From positions 33,331 to 97,330 of the forward strand of contig CALJRU010000028.1 of assembly GCA_937976375.1 (NCBI GenBank): DNA of 64,000 nucleotides, given 5' to 3'. This stretch comes from an uncultured Peptococcaceae bacterium. GTDB lineage: Bacteria > Bacillota > Peptococcia > Peptococcales > Peptococcaceae. The translations under genes were made by a program, and so were the position numbers. The notes beneath the pieces were generated by a model. The model was not told the origin of the DNA. It did no database searches and saw only the letters and a program-made list of their open reading frames with translations. Shown in pieces: positions 32,335-39,397 of this stretch; the first letter of the stretch is position 1; the number at the start of each line of letters is the position of its first letter.

Positions 32335-32380
32335 AAAAACAGCCGTGCCCGAATCTTTCATTCGAGCATGGCTGTTTTTA
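32335..32380. terminator. bidirectional terminator after the GNAT gene
   Basis: Stem AAAACAGCC/GGCTGTTTT continued by TGC/GCA and CGAAT/ATTCG blocks, with A- and T-runs at the two sides. It also serves the leftward CGGC gene. Confidence 0.88.
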
Positions 32381-32394
32381 CGTTTTGTGGTGGC

Positions 32395-32733
32395 TCAATG
32401 GGTCCAATCTAAGAACTGCACGGCGCCGTTTTGATCGTTGGCGATGATCTCCTTCATCTTTTTGGCGAATGGGCAAGGATAGCCAATTGGGTTGCCTTTC
32501 TGGATGCAGCTGGCAAAAACGATCGTGTCAGCACCGCGTTTCACCAGTTCGCGTGCGCGCAGCACCGCTTTCTTCCCTGGGCAGCCGCCACAGTTGTTGA
32601 AGCCGATAAGTTCAATCGGCTCCTCTGGCGGCACCTCAGCAAACACACCAAAGCGTTCGCGAATGGCCTTGAAATCTGACGTGCCTGGGCAATAATCTTC
32701 CGTCATGCGGCAGCGAATGATACCTATTTTCAT
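32395..32733 (-). CDS. CGGC domain protein (putative metal-binding), copy 1
   Basis: 112 residues from the ATG at 32733 (GGGGAGG upstream). Six cysteines shared with copy 2 at 38.5 kb: I-I-R-C, D-Y-C, the N-C-G-G-C-P-G-K-K motif, A-S-C and Y-P-C-P-F. The domain is regarded as metal-binding but no reaction is established. The two copies flank a block with metal efflux, sirtuin-like and ArsR/Rrf2 genes, which supports a metal or thiol stress role (inference). Confidence 0.85.
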   Translation of the reverse strand: MKIGIIRCRMTEDYCPGTSDFKAIRERFGVFAEVPPEEPIELIGFNNCGGCPGKKAVLRARELVKRGADTIVFASCIQKGNPIGYPCPFAKKMKEIIANDQNGAVQFLDWTH

Positions 32734-32803
32734 ACTAAAACCTCCCCTGGATCTTATTGTCTCCATTATACGCTCAAACTCCTATAAAAAATAGTGAAAC
32801 AAT

Positions 32804-32838
32804 TCAAAAAAGGCCGAACATTTTTCGCGTTCGGCCTT
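32804..32838 (-). terminator. terminator of the P-type ATPase gene
   Basis: Perfect 10-bp stem AAGGCCGAAC/GTTCGGCCTT (32810-32819/32829-32838), followed by TTTTTT on the minus strand. Confidence 0.9.
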
Positions 32839-32843
32839 ATATT

Positions 32844-34730
32844 TTATAGATTTTTCACAAACAGTGCGCGAATGGCGTTCAGCACAGCAAGAATCATCAC
32901 GCCCACATCTGCGAAAATCGCCAGCCACATATTGGCAATCCCCAACGCACCGAGAATCAGGCAGATGCCTTTGATGCCGATGGCAAAAACGATATTCTGG
33001 TAAACAATGCCCAGAATCTTGCGGCTGATCTTAATGGCCTTGGCAATTTTCAGCGGATCATCGTCCATCAGCACCACATCCGCCGCTTCGATGGCCGCAT
33101 CCGACCCCATCGCGCCCATGGCAATGCCAATATCGGCACGGCGCAGCACCGGTGCATCATTGATACCATCGCCAACAAAGGCCAGTTTTTCTTTCTCCGG
33201 CTTTTCGGCAAGCAGTGCTTCTACCTTGGCCACTTTATCGGCTGGCAGCAGTTCGCTGGCGATGCTGTCGATGCCCAAAGCGCTGCCCACTTTCTCTGCC
33301 ACATTGCGGCGGTCACCGGTGAGCATCACAGTCTTGCGCACACCGTTTTCCTTCAAGGCACGAATTGCCTCGGCAGCGTGCGGCTTCACCACGTCAGCGA
33401 CGACAATATGCCCAGCGTAACTGCCATCAATGGCCACATGCACGATCGTGCCGACGCTCTTGCAAGGAATCGCCTCCACGCCCACGCGCTGCATCAGCTT
33501 GTCGTTGCCGCAGGCCACTGCCACACCATCCACAAGAGCCATGACACCGCCGCCGCTGATCTCCTGAATCTCACTGACGCGGCTGCGGTCGATGACCTTG
33601 CCATAAGCGCGCTGCAAACTTTTGCTGATCGGATGCGAAGACGCGCTCTCTGCATGGGCTGCCAGCTCGAGGATCTTTTCATTTTCCAACTTATTGTGGT
33701 GAATACCCACCACCTCGAACACGCCCTGGGTCAGCGTGCCTGTTTTATCGAAAACCACGATTTTCGTCTTAGCCAGGGTCTCCAGATAGTTCGACCCTTT
33801 CACCAGCACTCCAGCCTTGCTGGCACCGCCGATGCCAGCAAAGAAGCTGAGCGGAATCGAAATCACCAGCGCACATGGACAGCTGATGACCAAGAACGTC
33901 AGCGCTCGGTAGATCCAAGTGCCCCAATCAGCAGCCAGTCCCAGGCCGATCATACGCACCAGCGGCGGCAGAAAGGCCAACGCCAAAGCTGCATAACAAA
34001 CGGCTGGCGTGTACATCCGTGCAAACTTGGAAATGAAATTCTCCGATTTCGACTTACGCGAGCTGGCATTTTCCACCAGTTCCAAAATCTTTGATACCGT
34101 CGACTCGCCAAATTCCTTTGTCGTGCGAATGCGCAGCACGCCGGTCATATTGATGCAGCCGCTGATAACTTCTTCCCCAACATGAATACCGCGCGGTACG
34201 CTTTCACCAGTGAGGGCGCTGGTATCCAGCGTTGAATCACCCTCCACGACCACGCCGTCCAGCGGCACCTTCTCGCCTGGCTGCACAACAATAATGCTGC
34301 CAATCTCAACCTCGTCCGGGTCCACCTGTTCCAGCTGCCCATCCTGCTCAATATTGGCACAATCGGGACTGATGTCCATCAAATCAGAAATATTGCGGCG
34401 GCTTTTGCCCACAGCCACACTCTGAAAAAGTTCCCCGACCTGATAAAAGAGCATGACGGCCACCGCTTCGGTGTAATCGCCGCTGCCGGAATACAATGCC
34501 AACGCCACCGCGCCCACTGTAGCAACCGCCATCAGGAAACATTCGTCGAACATCTGACGGTTCTTGACACCCTTAGCCGCTTTCAGCAGAATATCCCAGC
34601 CCACCACCAGGTAGGGCACCATGTAGCAGACAAAACGAGGTGCCCCTTCAAGCGGCAAAAAATGCAGCCCAATAAGCAACACCAGTGCCACAAGAATGCG
34701 CACCAGCATTTTCTTTTGCTTCTTATTCAT
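32844..34730 (-). CDS. heavy-metal translocating P-type ATPase (Cd/Zn type)
   Basis: 628 residues. P1B-ATPase landmarks: ion-binding C-P-C in S-C-P-C-A-L-V, phosphorylation site D-K-T-G-T-L-T, H-P in S-S-H-P-I-S, A-domain T-G-E-S-V-P, hinge G-D-G-I-N-D-A-P. Membrane layout fits CadA/ZntA, which expel Cd2+/Zn2+/Pb2+. It lacks the usual N-terminal HMA domain, which is encoded as a separate 73-residue protein just upstream. Metal specificity is inferred from the C-P-C motif and the lack of copper-type motifs. Confidence 0.92.
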   Translation of the reverse strand: MNKKQKKMLVRILVALVLLIGLHFLPLEGAPRFVCYMVPYLVVGWDILLKAAKGVKNRQMFDECFLMAVATVGAVALALYSGSGDYTEAVAVMLFYQVGELFQSVAVGKSRRNISDLMDISPDCANIEQDGQLEQVDPDEVEIGSIIVVQPGEKVPLDGVVVEGDSTLDTSALTGESVPRGIHVGEEVISGCINMTGVLRIRTTKEFGESTVSKILELVENASSRKSKSENFISKFARMYTPAVCYAALALAFLPPLVRMIGLGLAADWGTWIYRALTFLVISCPCALVISIPLSFFAGIGGASKAGVLVKGSNYLETLAKTKIVVFDKTGTLTQGVFEVVGIHHNKLENEKILELAAHAESASSHPISKSLQRAYGKVIDRSRVSEIQEISGGGVMALVDGVAVACGNDKLMQRVGVEAIPCKSVGTIVHVAIDGSYAGHIVVADVVKPHAAEAIRALKENGVRKTVMLTGDRRNVAEKVGSALGIDSIASELLPADKVAKVEALLAEKPEKEKLAFVGDGINDAPVLRRADIGIAMGAMGSDAAIEAADVVLMDDDPLKIAKAIKISRKILGIVYQNIVFAIGIKGICLILGALGIANMWLAIFADVGVMILAVLNAIRALFVKNL

Positions 34731-34777
34731 TGTGGTCTCTCCTCATTTTCAGTTAAACATATTTTTAATCGTTCATC

Positions 34778-34825
34778 AAAATAATTGGCACTCAGCAGCA
34801 TGGAAACACAGCCACAGAGTGCCAA
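34778..34825 (-). terminator. attenuator-like hairpin between HMA and ATPase genes
   Basis: Perfect 9-bp arms TTGGCACTC (34785-34793) and GAGTGCCAA (34817-34825) with a 23-base loop. On the minus strand it is followed by TTATTTTGA. It could reduce ATPase expression relative to the small chaperone. Confidence 0.5.
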
Positions 34826-34829
34826 CAGG

Positions 34830-35051
34830 TTATTTCAAAAACACTTCGCAGGCGTCTTCCACCTTTTTGCAATTGTCGCGCACTGTTGGCATGATCGCTT
34901 TTGGATCCACACCATCTTCAAACTCAACGATCATCTTCAGCGTCATAAAATTCACCACTGCATCCTTTACGCCAGCGGTTTTCTTCGCTGCTTCTTCCAT
35001 CTTGTTGGCGCAGTTGGCGCAGTCTACATCAATTTTATAGGTCTTTTTCAT
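34830..35051 (-). CDS. stand-alone HMA (heavy-metal-associated) domain protein
   Basis: 73 residues, one ferredoxin-like HMA domain with metal ligands in D-C-A-N-C-A-N-K-M-E. The Asp before the first Cys (D-C-x-x-C) is typical of Zn/Cd-type domains, as in ZntA. It is encoded immediately before the P-type ATPase that lacks this domain, so it probably delivers metal to that pump or regulates it. Confidence 0.9.
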   Translation of the reverse strand: MKKTYKIDVDCANCANKMEEAAKKTAGVKDAVVNFMTLKMIVEFEDGVDPKAIMPTVRDNCKKVEDACEVFLK

Positions 35052-35112
35052 GATTAAAATCTCCCTTCGCTCATCAAATTAACGATTAAATAATCTTTTA
35101 TTTGTTGTCCTC

Positions 35113-35141
35113 ATCATACGCCATTATGCATCTGCCGTCAA
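35113..35141 (-). promoter_or_regulatory. promoter of the HMA/P-ATPase operon
   Basis: Minus strand TTGACG (35141-35136), 17-bp spacer, TATGAT (35118-35113). A short dyad GATTA-AA-TAATC (35084-35095) lies in the leader and could be an ArsR-type site. Confidence 0.72.
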
Positions 35142-35163
35142 GCCTTTTTTGAGAAAAATATGT

Positions 35164-36021
35164 TTAATGTGCGTCATGTGACATATAGGCATACACATCC
35201 GCAATCACGGTGCATAAATCACCATCCACACCCAAGGCGCGATCAGCAATTGCCGATGGAATGAACAGCTCGCCCTTGTTGACTGTAATATAGAATGCCT
35301 CTGGCGTATCCGCCACCAACTGCATCAATGGCGCCTTAATCAGCTGATTGCGCGCACTGATGCCCAGTTCCAGCACCAAAAGCCGCTTGCCCCGCGCAGC
35401 CATCAGGAAATCCTGAAAAGCCTTTGCTTTCTGTTGCCAGCGCTGTGTGTGGAAAAAGGCCTGACTGCTCGCCATGTCTACTTCCACTGGCCCGCCGCAA
35501 TGCGGACACACCGGCAGCGCCGCCGTTGGCACATAGCCGTCCTTCTCCAGCGCTGCCATGCGCAGCACCTCTTCGCGATTCGACCACACCGCTTCCGAAC
35601 AGCCGCGGGCACAGCGACTGCGAGAAAACGAGCCCTCCATATCAAACACCTGCGCTGCCGCAAAGCCGGCCGGCACAAAATGGTCCTCGCCATTGGAAGT
35701 CAGCACAAAGCAAGGCTTATCGGCGGTCAGCGCACGCAGCTGCTGCATCATTGGCGACACTGGCTGCCCATAACATTGCAGCGCTGCCAGCCGGCTCCAA
35801 AAGCCCCACTTTTCCTCTTCACTCGCAAAGCGGTGAAACATCCCATCCAGCAGACAGCGCCAGCCATGACGCGCGCGAAAATCACCGAAATGACTGCGAA
35901 ACCATGCATTATCCGCGAAGATATGAAAACCTTCTGCAATCGACAAGCCATTGCTCGCACCAATAACGACTGCATCCGCTTTCTGAATATGCTCTACCAC
36001 CTGTTGCTCGATCTTACTCAT
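35164..36021 (-). CDS. sirtuin-like (SIR2 superfamily) protein, third paralogue, degenerate motifs
   Basis: 285 residues, the most divergent of three tandem paralogues. NAD-loop region G-A-S-N-G-L-S-I-A; the T-Q-N-I-D motif is S-N-G-E (Asn110, Glu112); the H-G position is M-E-G (Glu129); structural zinc ligands Cys137, Cys141, Cys172 and Cys175 remain. The loss of the NAD-binding Asp and the catalytic residue suggests an altered or pseudo-enzyme role, perhaps as partner of the other two (inference). It lies 10 bp after the second paralogue. Confidence 0.75.
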   Translation of the reverse strand: MSKIEQQVVEHIQKADAVVIGASNGLSIAEGFHIFADNAWFRSHFGDFRARHGWRCLLDGMFHRFASEEEKWGFWSRLAALQCYGQPVSPMMQQLRALTADKPCFVLTSNGEDHFVPAGFAAAQVFDMEGSFSRSRCARGCSEAVWSNREEVLRMAALEKDGYVPTAALPVCPHCGGPVEVDMASSQAFFHTQRWQQKAKAFQDFLMAARGKRLLVLELGISARNQLIKAPLMQLVADTPEAFYITVNKGELFIPSAIADRALGVDGDLCTVIADVYAYMSHDAH

Positions 36022-36031
36022 CGTATCCTCC

Positions 36032-36895
36032 TTATTGTGTCATCCATTCTCTGAGCAGCGCCAACGATTCTGCCAGATCTCCCTGCACCGCCAGTGCGCG
36101 CGTGCCCAGATGCAGCGGCGCTGCTGTCGCCGATTGATTGAGCGTGGCATAAAACACGCCCTCGTTCTTTTCAGTGAGCCGCCAAAACGGCAGCTTGATG
36201 ATGCTCGGCGTCATCTCACCAACGCCCAATTCCAACAGCACCACCTTCTTCGGCGATGAGGCCATCAGCCACTGCCTGAGAAAGGCCTGATAACGTTCTA
36301 GCGCTGCCTGCCAATACTGTCCTTCAAGAAAAGTGTCGTCACGCACCCAAGGCACCAGCACACGCCCACATTCCGAGCAGCGCGGCACCCATTCTTCTGG
36401 CAGCAGCACGCCATCAAGATGAGCCGTCAGCGTGTCAATCAAGGCGCGGTTCTGCCAGATCGCATCGTGACACGGCTGACTGCATTGACAATAGCTGAAA
36501 TCGCCCTGGAAGGCGCACACCTTTTCTTCCGGAAACACCCGAAAAAACTGTTGGTCCACATTCGTCGTCAATACAAAATGCGGCGTGTCAGAGAGAATCG
36601 CCGCAAGATCTTTATAAGGCTGTCCCGTTGGCGCCTCCCACATAAAACGCAGGTATTGACTGTAATAGCCCCACTGCGCGCCATAGCTGGAATAGCAATG
36701 ATAGTAGCCGGCCATTGGCGAAGTGAAGCCATAGTACTCGCGAAACGATGCCAACGCCTCGGCCAGCGCCGGTGACCAGTGATAGTGATCGTAGCCGGCT
36801 GCACTTGACAAGCCAGAACCACCGCCCACCACCACCGCGTCTGCCGTCGCCAGCACTTCTGCCAAGCGCTTCAGCGCGTCCTTTGCCACTGTCAT
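36032..36895 (-). CDS. sirtuin-like (SIR2 superfamily) protein, second paralogue
   Basis: 287 residues. NAD-loop G-G-G-S-G-L-S-S-A-A-G, T-T-N-V-D (Asn112, Asp114), F-Q-G-D where canonical sirtuins have H-G (Gln130), zinc cysteines Cys136, Cys138 or Cys142, Cys173 and Cys176. A Gln at the catalytic His position is the mark of class M sirtuins (SirTM), which ADP-ribosylate proteins rather than deacetylate them. The start overlaps the previous gene by 4 bases (ATGA). Confidence 0.8.
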   Translation of the reverse strand: MTVAKDALKRLAEVLATADAVVVGGGSGLSSAAGYDHYHWSPALAEALASFREYYGFTSPMAGYYHCYSSYGAQWGYYSQYLRFMWEAPTGQPYKDLAAILSDTPHFVLTTNVDQQFFRVFPEEKVCAFQGDFSYCQCSQPCHDAIWQNRALIDTLTAHLDGVLLPEEWVPRCSECGRVLVPWVRDDTFLEGQYWQAALERYQAFLRQWLMASSPKKVVLLELGVGEMTPSIIKLPFWRLTEKNEGVFYATLNQSATAAPLHLGTRALAVQGDLAESLALLREWMTQ

Positions 36896-37872
36896 TGTGC
36901 TGCGCCTGCCTGCACCAGAGCCGCTGCGTCATGCAGCAGTGTGCCAATGTCGCTCACCAGCATCAAGCCGCAGTCTTCGATGTCCTTCGGCAAAAAAGCA
37001 TACCGGTCATTGACACCCACATACCGTGCCTGTGGCAGCGCCGCTGTCAAATGCCAAAACGGCTCCTGGATGAACATCGGCGTCAATCGTCCAACACCCA
37101 GTTCCAAAAACAGCAGCTTATCGTTTTCATGGGCGCTGATAAAATCTGTCACCTTCTGATACTCTGCGTCATATTTGCGCCCCTGCAAAAAGTTGCCATA
37201 ACCGCGCACCCAAGGGAACGCTTCTGCACCGCAGTGCGGACAACGCGGCAGCAGCGCCGGATCGATCTCCGTGCCGTCACCCATTGAAGCCACCATCGCT
37301 GACACAGGCGCCACCGCGTCCCACGTGTCATCACTGCAGCAGCGGCTGCACTGAAAGAAACGATGGTCGCCCTGGATCTCGCTCACTTGGTGTTCTGGAT
37401 AAATCTTCACAAACTGCGTATCCTGATTGGTCGTCAGCACATGAAAAGTCTTTCCTTTGAGCAGCACATCCAGATCCATATATGGCTGGCGCAGCGGCGC
37501 CTGCTGGGTGGTGTGCAGAAACGTCGCCAGGTAGCCCCAGAATTCTTCGCGCGTCGGAAACGGATACTGCATGCCGCTGAAGGCACCTTGAAAATGATAC
37601 TTTTCCGCAAACTTGCCAAAATACTTGCGGTAAGACGGCGTATCGCCATAGTAAAAATCACCGCCGCCAGCTGCTGATAAGCCTGATGCGCCGCCCACCA
37701 GCACACAATCTGCTTCCTCAATCTGTGCCACCAGTGCGGCGGCTGCCTCTTTCTGCATCAACGGTGCCCGCTCGCTTAGCACATACGGTGTGCCGCCTTG
37801 GGCATACACACTGTAATACCTTGAATAATTTTTTTGCTGAACGTTCACAACCAAATCTTCATAAGACTGCAT
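36892..37872 (-). CDS. sirtuin-like (SIR2 superfamily) protein, first paralogue
   Basis: 326 residues from the ATG at 37872, which is 9 bases after AAGGAG; the two earlier ATGs are too close to it. NAD-loop G-G-A-S-G-L-S-A-A-G-G, T-T-N-Q-D (Asn149, Asp151), I-Q-G-D with Gln167 at the canonical catalytic His position, zinc ligands Cys175/178 and Cys211/214. The C-terminal L-F-L-E-L-G-V-G segment is shared by all three. First gene of the three-gene operon, divergent from an Rrf2 regulator. ADP-ribosyltransferase activity is inferred from the Gln. No macrodomain or lipoyl-carrier gene is adjacent. Confidence 0.82.
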   Translation of the reverse strand: MQSYEDLVVNVQQKNYSRYYSVYAQGGTPYVLSERAPLMQKEAAAALVAQIEEADCVLVGGASGLSAAGGGDFYYGDTPSYRKYFGKFAEKYHFQGAFSGMQYPFPTREEFWGYLATFLHTTQQAPLRQPYMDLDVLLKGKTFHVLTTNQDTQFVKIYPEHQVSEIQGDHRFFQCSRCCSDDTWDAVAPVSAMVASMGDGTEIDPALLPRCPHCGAEAFPWVRGYGNFLQGRKYDAEYQKVTDFISAHENDKLLFLELGVGRLTPMFIQEPFWHLTAALPQARYVGVNDRYAFLPKDIEDCGLMLVSDIGTLLHDAAALVQAGAAQ

Positions 37873-37890
37873 AGCCATCATCTCCTTCTA

Positions 37891-37916
37891 AACAACCAAA
37901 CGCATGTTTATTGTTA
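37891..37916. promoter_or_regulatory. AT-rich dyad between sirtuin operon and rrf2
   Basis: Arms AACAA-CC-AAAC and GTTT-A-TTGTT around GCAT, about 20 bases before the sirtuin start. Possible site for the divergent Rrf2 regulator. No clear leftward -35/-10 pair was found. Confidence 0.4.
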
Positions 37917-37952
37917 TTTTAATTTTAACATCACGCATATCCTAGCATCCCC

Positions 37953-37981
37953 TTGCTCTTTTGTCAACTGGTTGTTATAAT
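37953..37981 (+). promoter_or_regulatory. promoter of the rrf2 gene
   Basis: TTGCTC (37953-37958), 17-bp spacer, TATAAT (37976-37981). The spacer holds CAAC-TG-GTTG, a small dyad. Confidence 0.65.
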
Positions 37982-38010
37982 AAAATTAACATCAAAAGAG
38001 GAGGTATGCC

Positions 38011-38457
38011 ATGAAATATTCCACCAAGCTCAGCGATGCCGTTCACATTCTCGCATTCATTGCCCTGGCACCGGAGAATGCCAGCCTGACCAGCGACGCC
38101 ATCGCCAAAAGCATAAAAACCAACCCCAGCTACGTGCGCCAGCTTATGTCCTACCTGCGCAAAGGCCAGCTGCTCACTAGTGTCCGCGGCCATGCCCGTC
38201 CGGCACTGACGCGCACGCCGGCCGAGATCACCCTGCTTGACCTCTACCGCGCCGTCGAAGGCGACAAACCGCTGTTGCATCAGGACACCCACACCAACCC
38301 GGAATGCGGCGTCGGCGTCAACATTCAGCTGGCACTGCGCGACTGCTACGACGAAGTGCAGCGCTGCGCCGAGGATGCCATGCGGCGCCTGACGCTGCAG
38401 GATGTCCTCGACCGCTACCACGCCAAGCTCGCCCAGCTGGAGAATCTGCCGCAGTAA
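38011..38457 (+). CDS. Rrf2 family transcriptional regulator
   Basis: 148 residues. N-terminal winged helix: M-K-Y-S-T-K-L-S-D-A-V-H-I-L, T-N-P-S-Y-V-R-Q-L-M-S-Y-L and wing S-V-R-G. Three cysteines (Cys99, Cys112, Cys119) lie where IscR/NsrR have cluster ligands, but the spacing differs from C-x5-C-x5-C, so thiol or metal sensing is possible and an Fe-S cluster uncertain. Divergent from the sirtuin operon and followed by the CGGC and ArsR genes. Confidence 0.88.
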   Translation: MKYSTKLSDAVHILAFIALAPENASLTSDAIAKSIKTNPSYVRQLMSYLRKGQLLTSVRGHARPALTRTPAEITLLDLYRAVEGDKPLLHQDTHTNPECGVGVNIQLALRDCYDEVQRCAEDAMRRLTLQDVLDRYHAKLAQLENLPQ

Positions 38458-38528
38458 GCGGCACCCTGTTACCCATTGCTTGCCGGCGCACCAATGCGCC
38501 AGCCCATTATCACAAGGAGGAACCAATC

Positions 38529-38879
38529 ATGAAAGTAGGCGTTATCCGCTGCATGCAAACCCGCGACTACTGTGCCAGTGGCCGCGACTTCCGTACCATT
38601 CTCGGCCACAAAGATGCCTTCGCCGACGTTGACGAAGACATCGAAATCACCGGCTTTGTCGACTGCGGCGGCTGCCCTGGCAAAAAAGCCGTGCTGCGTG
38701 CCCGTCTGCTCGTCGCCCAAGGCGCCGACACCATCGCTTTTGCATCCTGCATCGCCAAAGGCACGCCCCTCGGCTATCCATGCCCTTTTGCCAAAAGAAT
38801 GCGTGACCTTGTCGCCCGCGATGTCGGTGACAACATCCGCATCATTGACTACACCCACGAAGCCGCACCAGAACAATAA
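38529..38879 (+). CDS. CGGC domain protein (putative metal-binding), copy 2
   Basis: 116 residues with AAGGAGG before the ATG. It has all six cysteines of copy 1: V-I-R-C, D-Y-C, D-C-G-G-C-P-G-K-K, A-S-C, Y-P-C-P-F. The central 40 residues are nearly identical between copies. It lies 71 bp after the Rrf2 gene and 56 bp before the ArsR gene. Confidence 0.85.
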   Translation: MKVGVIRCMQTRDYCASGRDFRTILGHKDAFADVDEDIEITGFVDCGGCPGKKAVLRARLLVAQGADTIAFASCIAKGTPLGYPCPFAKRMRDLVARDVGDNIRIIDYTHEAAPEQ

Positions 38880-38935
38880 GTCTCTTTTCCCCCAGGGTGG
38901 GATGTGATAAAATAACACCCAAGGAGGAATGCCTG

Positions 38936-39301
38936 ATGTCAAACAACAATCTGCCTCACAACCACGGTCAGCTTCCTGACCACCTGCTCGCCCACATGCC
39001 GAGCGTCGACAACTTTCAAATCGTCGCCGACATTTTCAAGCAGCTTGGTGATGGCAACCGCATCCGCATTTTCTGGCTGCTCTGCCACTGTGAGGAGTGC
39101 GTCATCAATATTTCCGCAATGGTCAACATGAGCAGCCCGGCAGTGAGTCACCATCTCAAACAGCTCAAAGGCGCCAAGCTCATCACCAGCCGCCGCGACG
39201 GCAAAGAAGTCTACTACAAAGCCGCCGACAACGACCGTGCCCAGCTCCTGCACCATATGATCGAGCAGATGGTGGAGATTGCCTGCCCATCTGAACAATA
39301 A
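38936..39301 (+). CDS. ArsR/SmtB family metalloregulator
   Basis: 121 residues from the ATG at 38936 (AAGGAGG 8 bases upstream). Winged helix with L-G-D-G-N-R-I-R-I-F-W-L-L, S-S-P-A-V-S-H-H-L-K-Q-L-K and wing R-R-D-G-K-E-V-Y-Y. L-C-H-C-E-E-C-V resembles the alpha-3 E-L-C-V-C-D metal site of CadC/ArsR sensors, and the N-terminus is His-rich (N-H-G, L-P-H-N-H). It should release DNA on binding a thiophilic metal, and it may control the P-type ATPase unit 4 kb away (inference). Confidence 0.9.
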   Translation: MSNNNLPHNHGQLPDHLLAHMPSVDNFQIVADIFKQLGDGNRIRIFWLLCHCEECVINISAMVNMSSPAVSHHLKQLKGAKLITSRRDGKEVYYKAADNDRAQLLHHMIEQMVEIACPSEQ

Positions 39302-39320
39302 TCTGGCTTGCCCACAGTCC

Positions 39321-39375
39321 GGAACAAAAAACAGCCCGCTTTGGCATAAAACCAAAGCGGGCTGTTTTTTGTTCC
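39321..39375. terminator. bidirectional terminator between arsR and aldehyde dehydrogenase
   Basis: A perfect 24-bp stem (39321-39344/39352-39375) with a 7-base loop, containing A6 and T6 runs. It is the longest perfect hairpin in the window. Confidence 0.93.
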
Positions 39376-39397
39376 ATTGCCCTAGCGCGGGCATCGC

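Noticed and set aside
35164..39301. Complete SirTM operon with macrodomain, lipoate ligase and GcvH-L
   Set aside because: I looked for these partners around the sirtuin genes and found none in the window.
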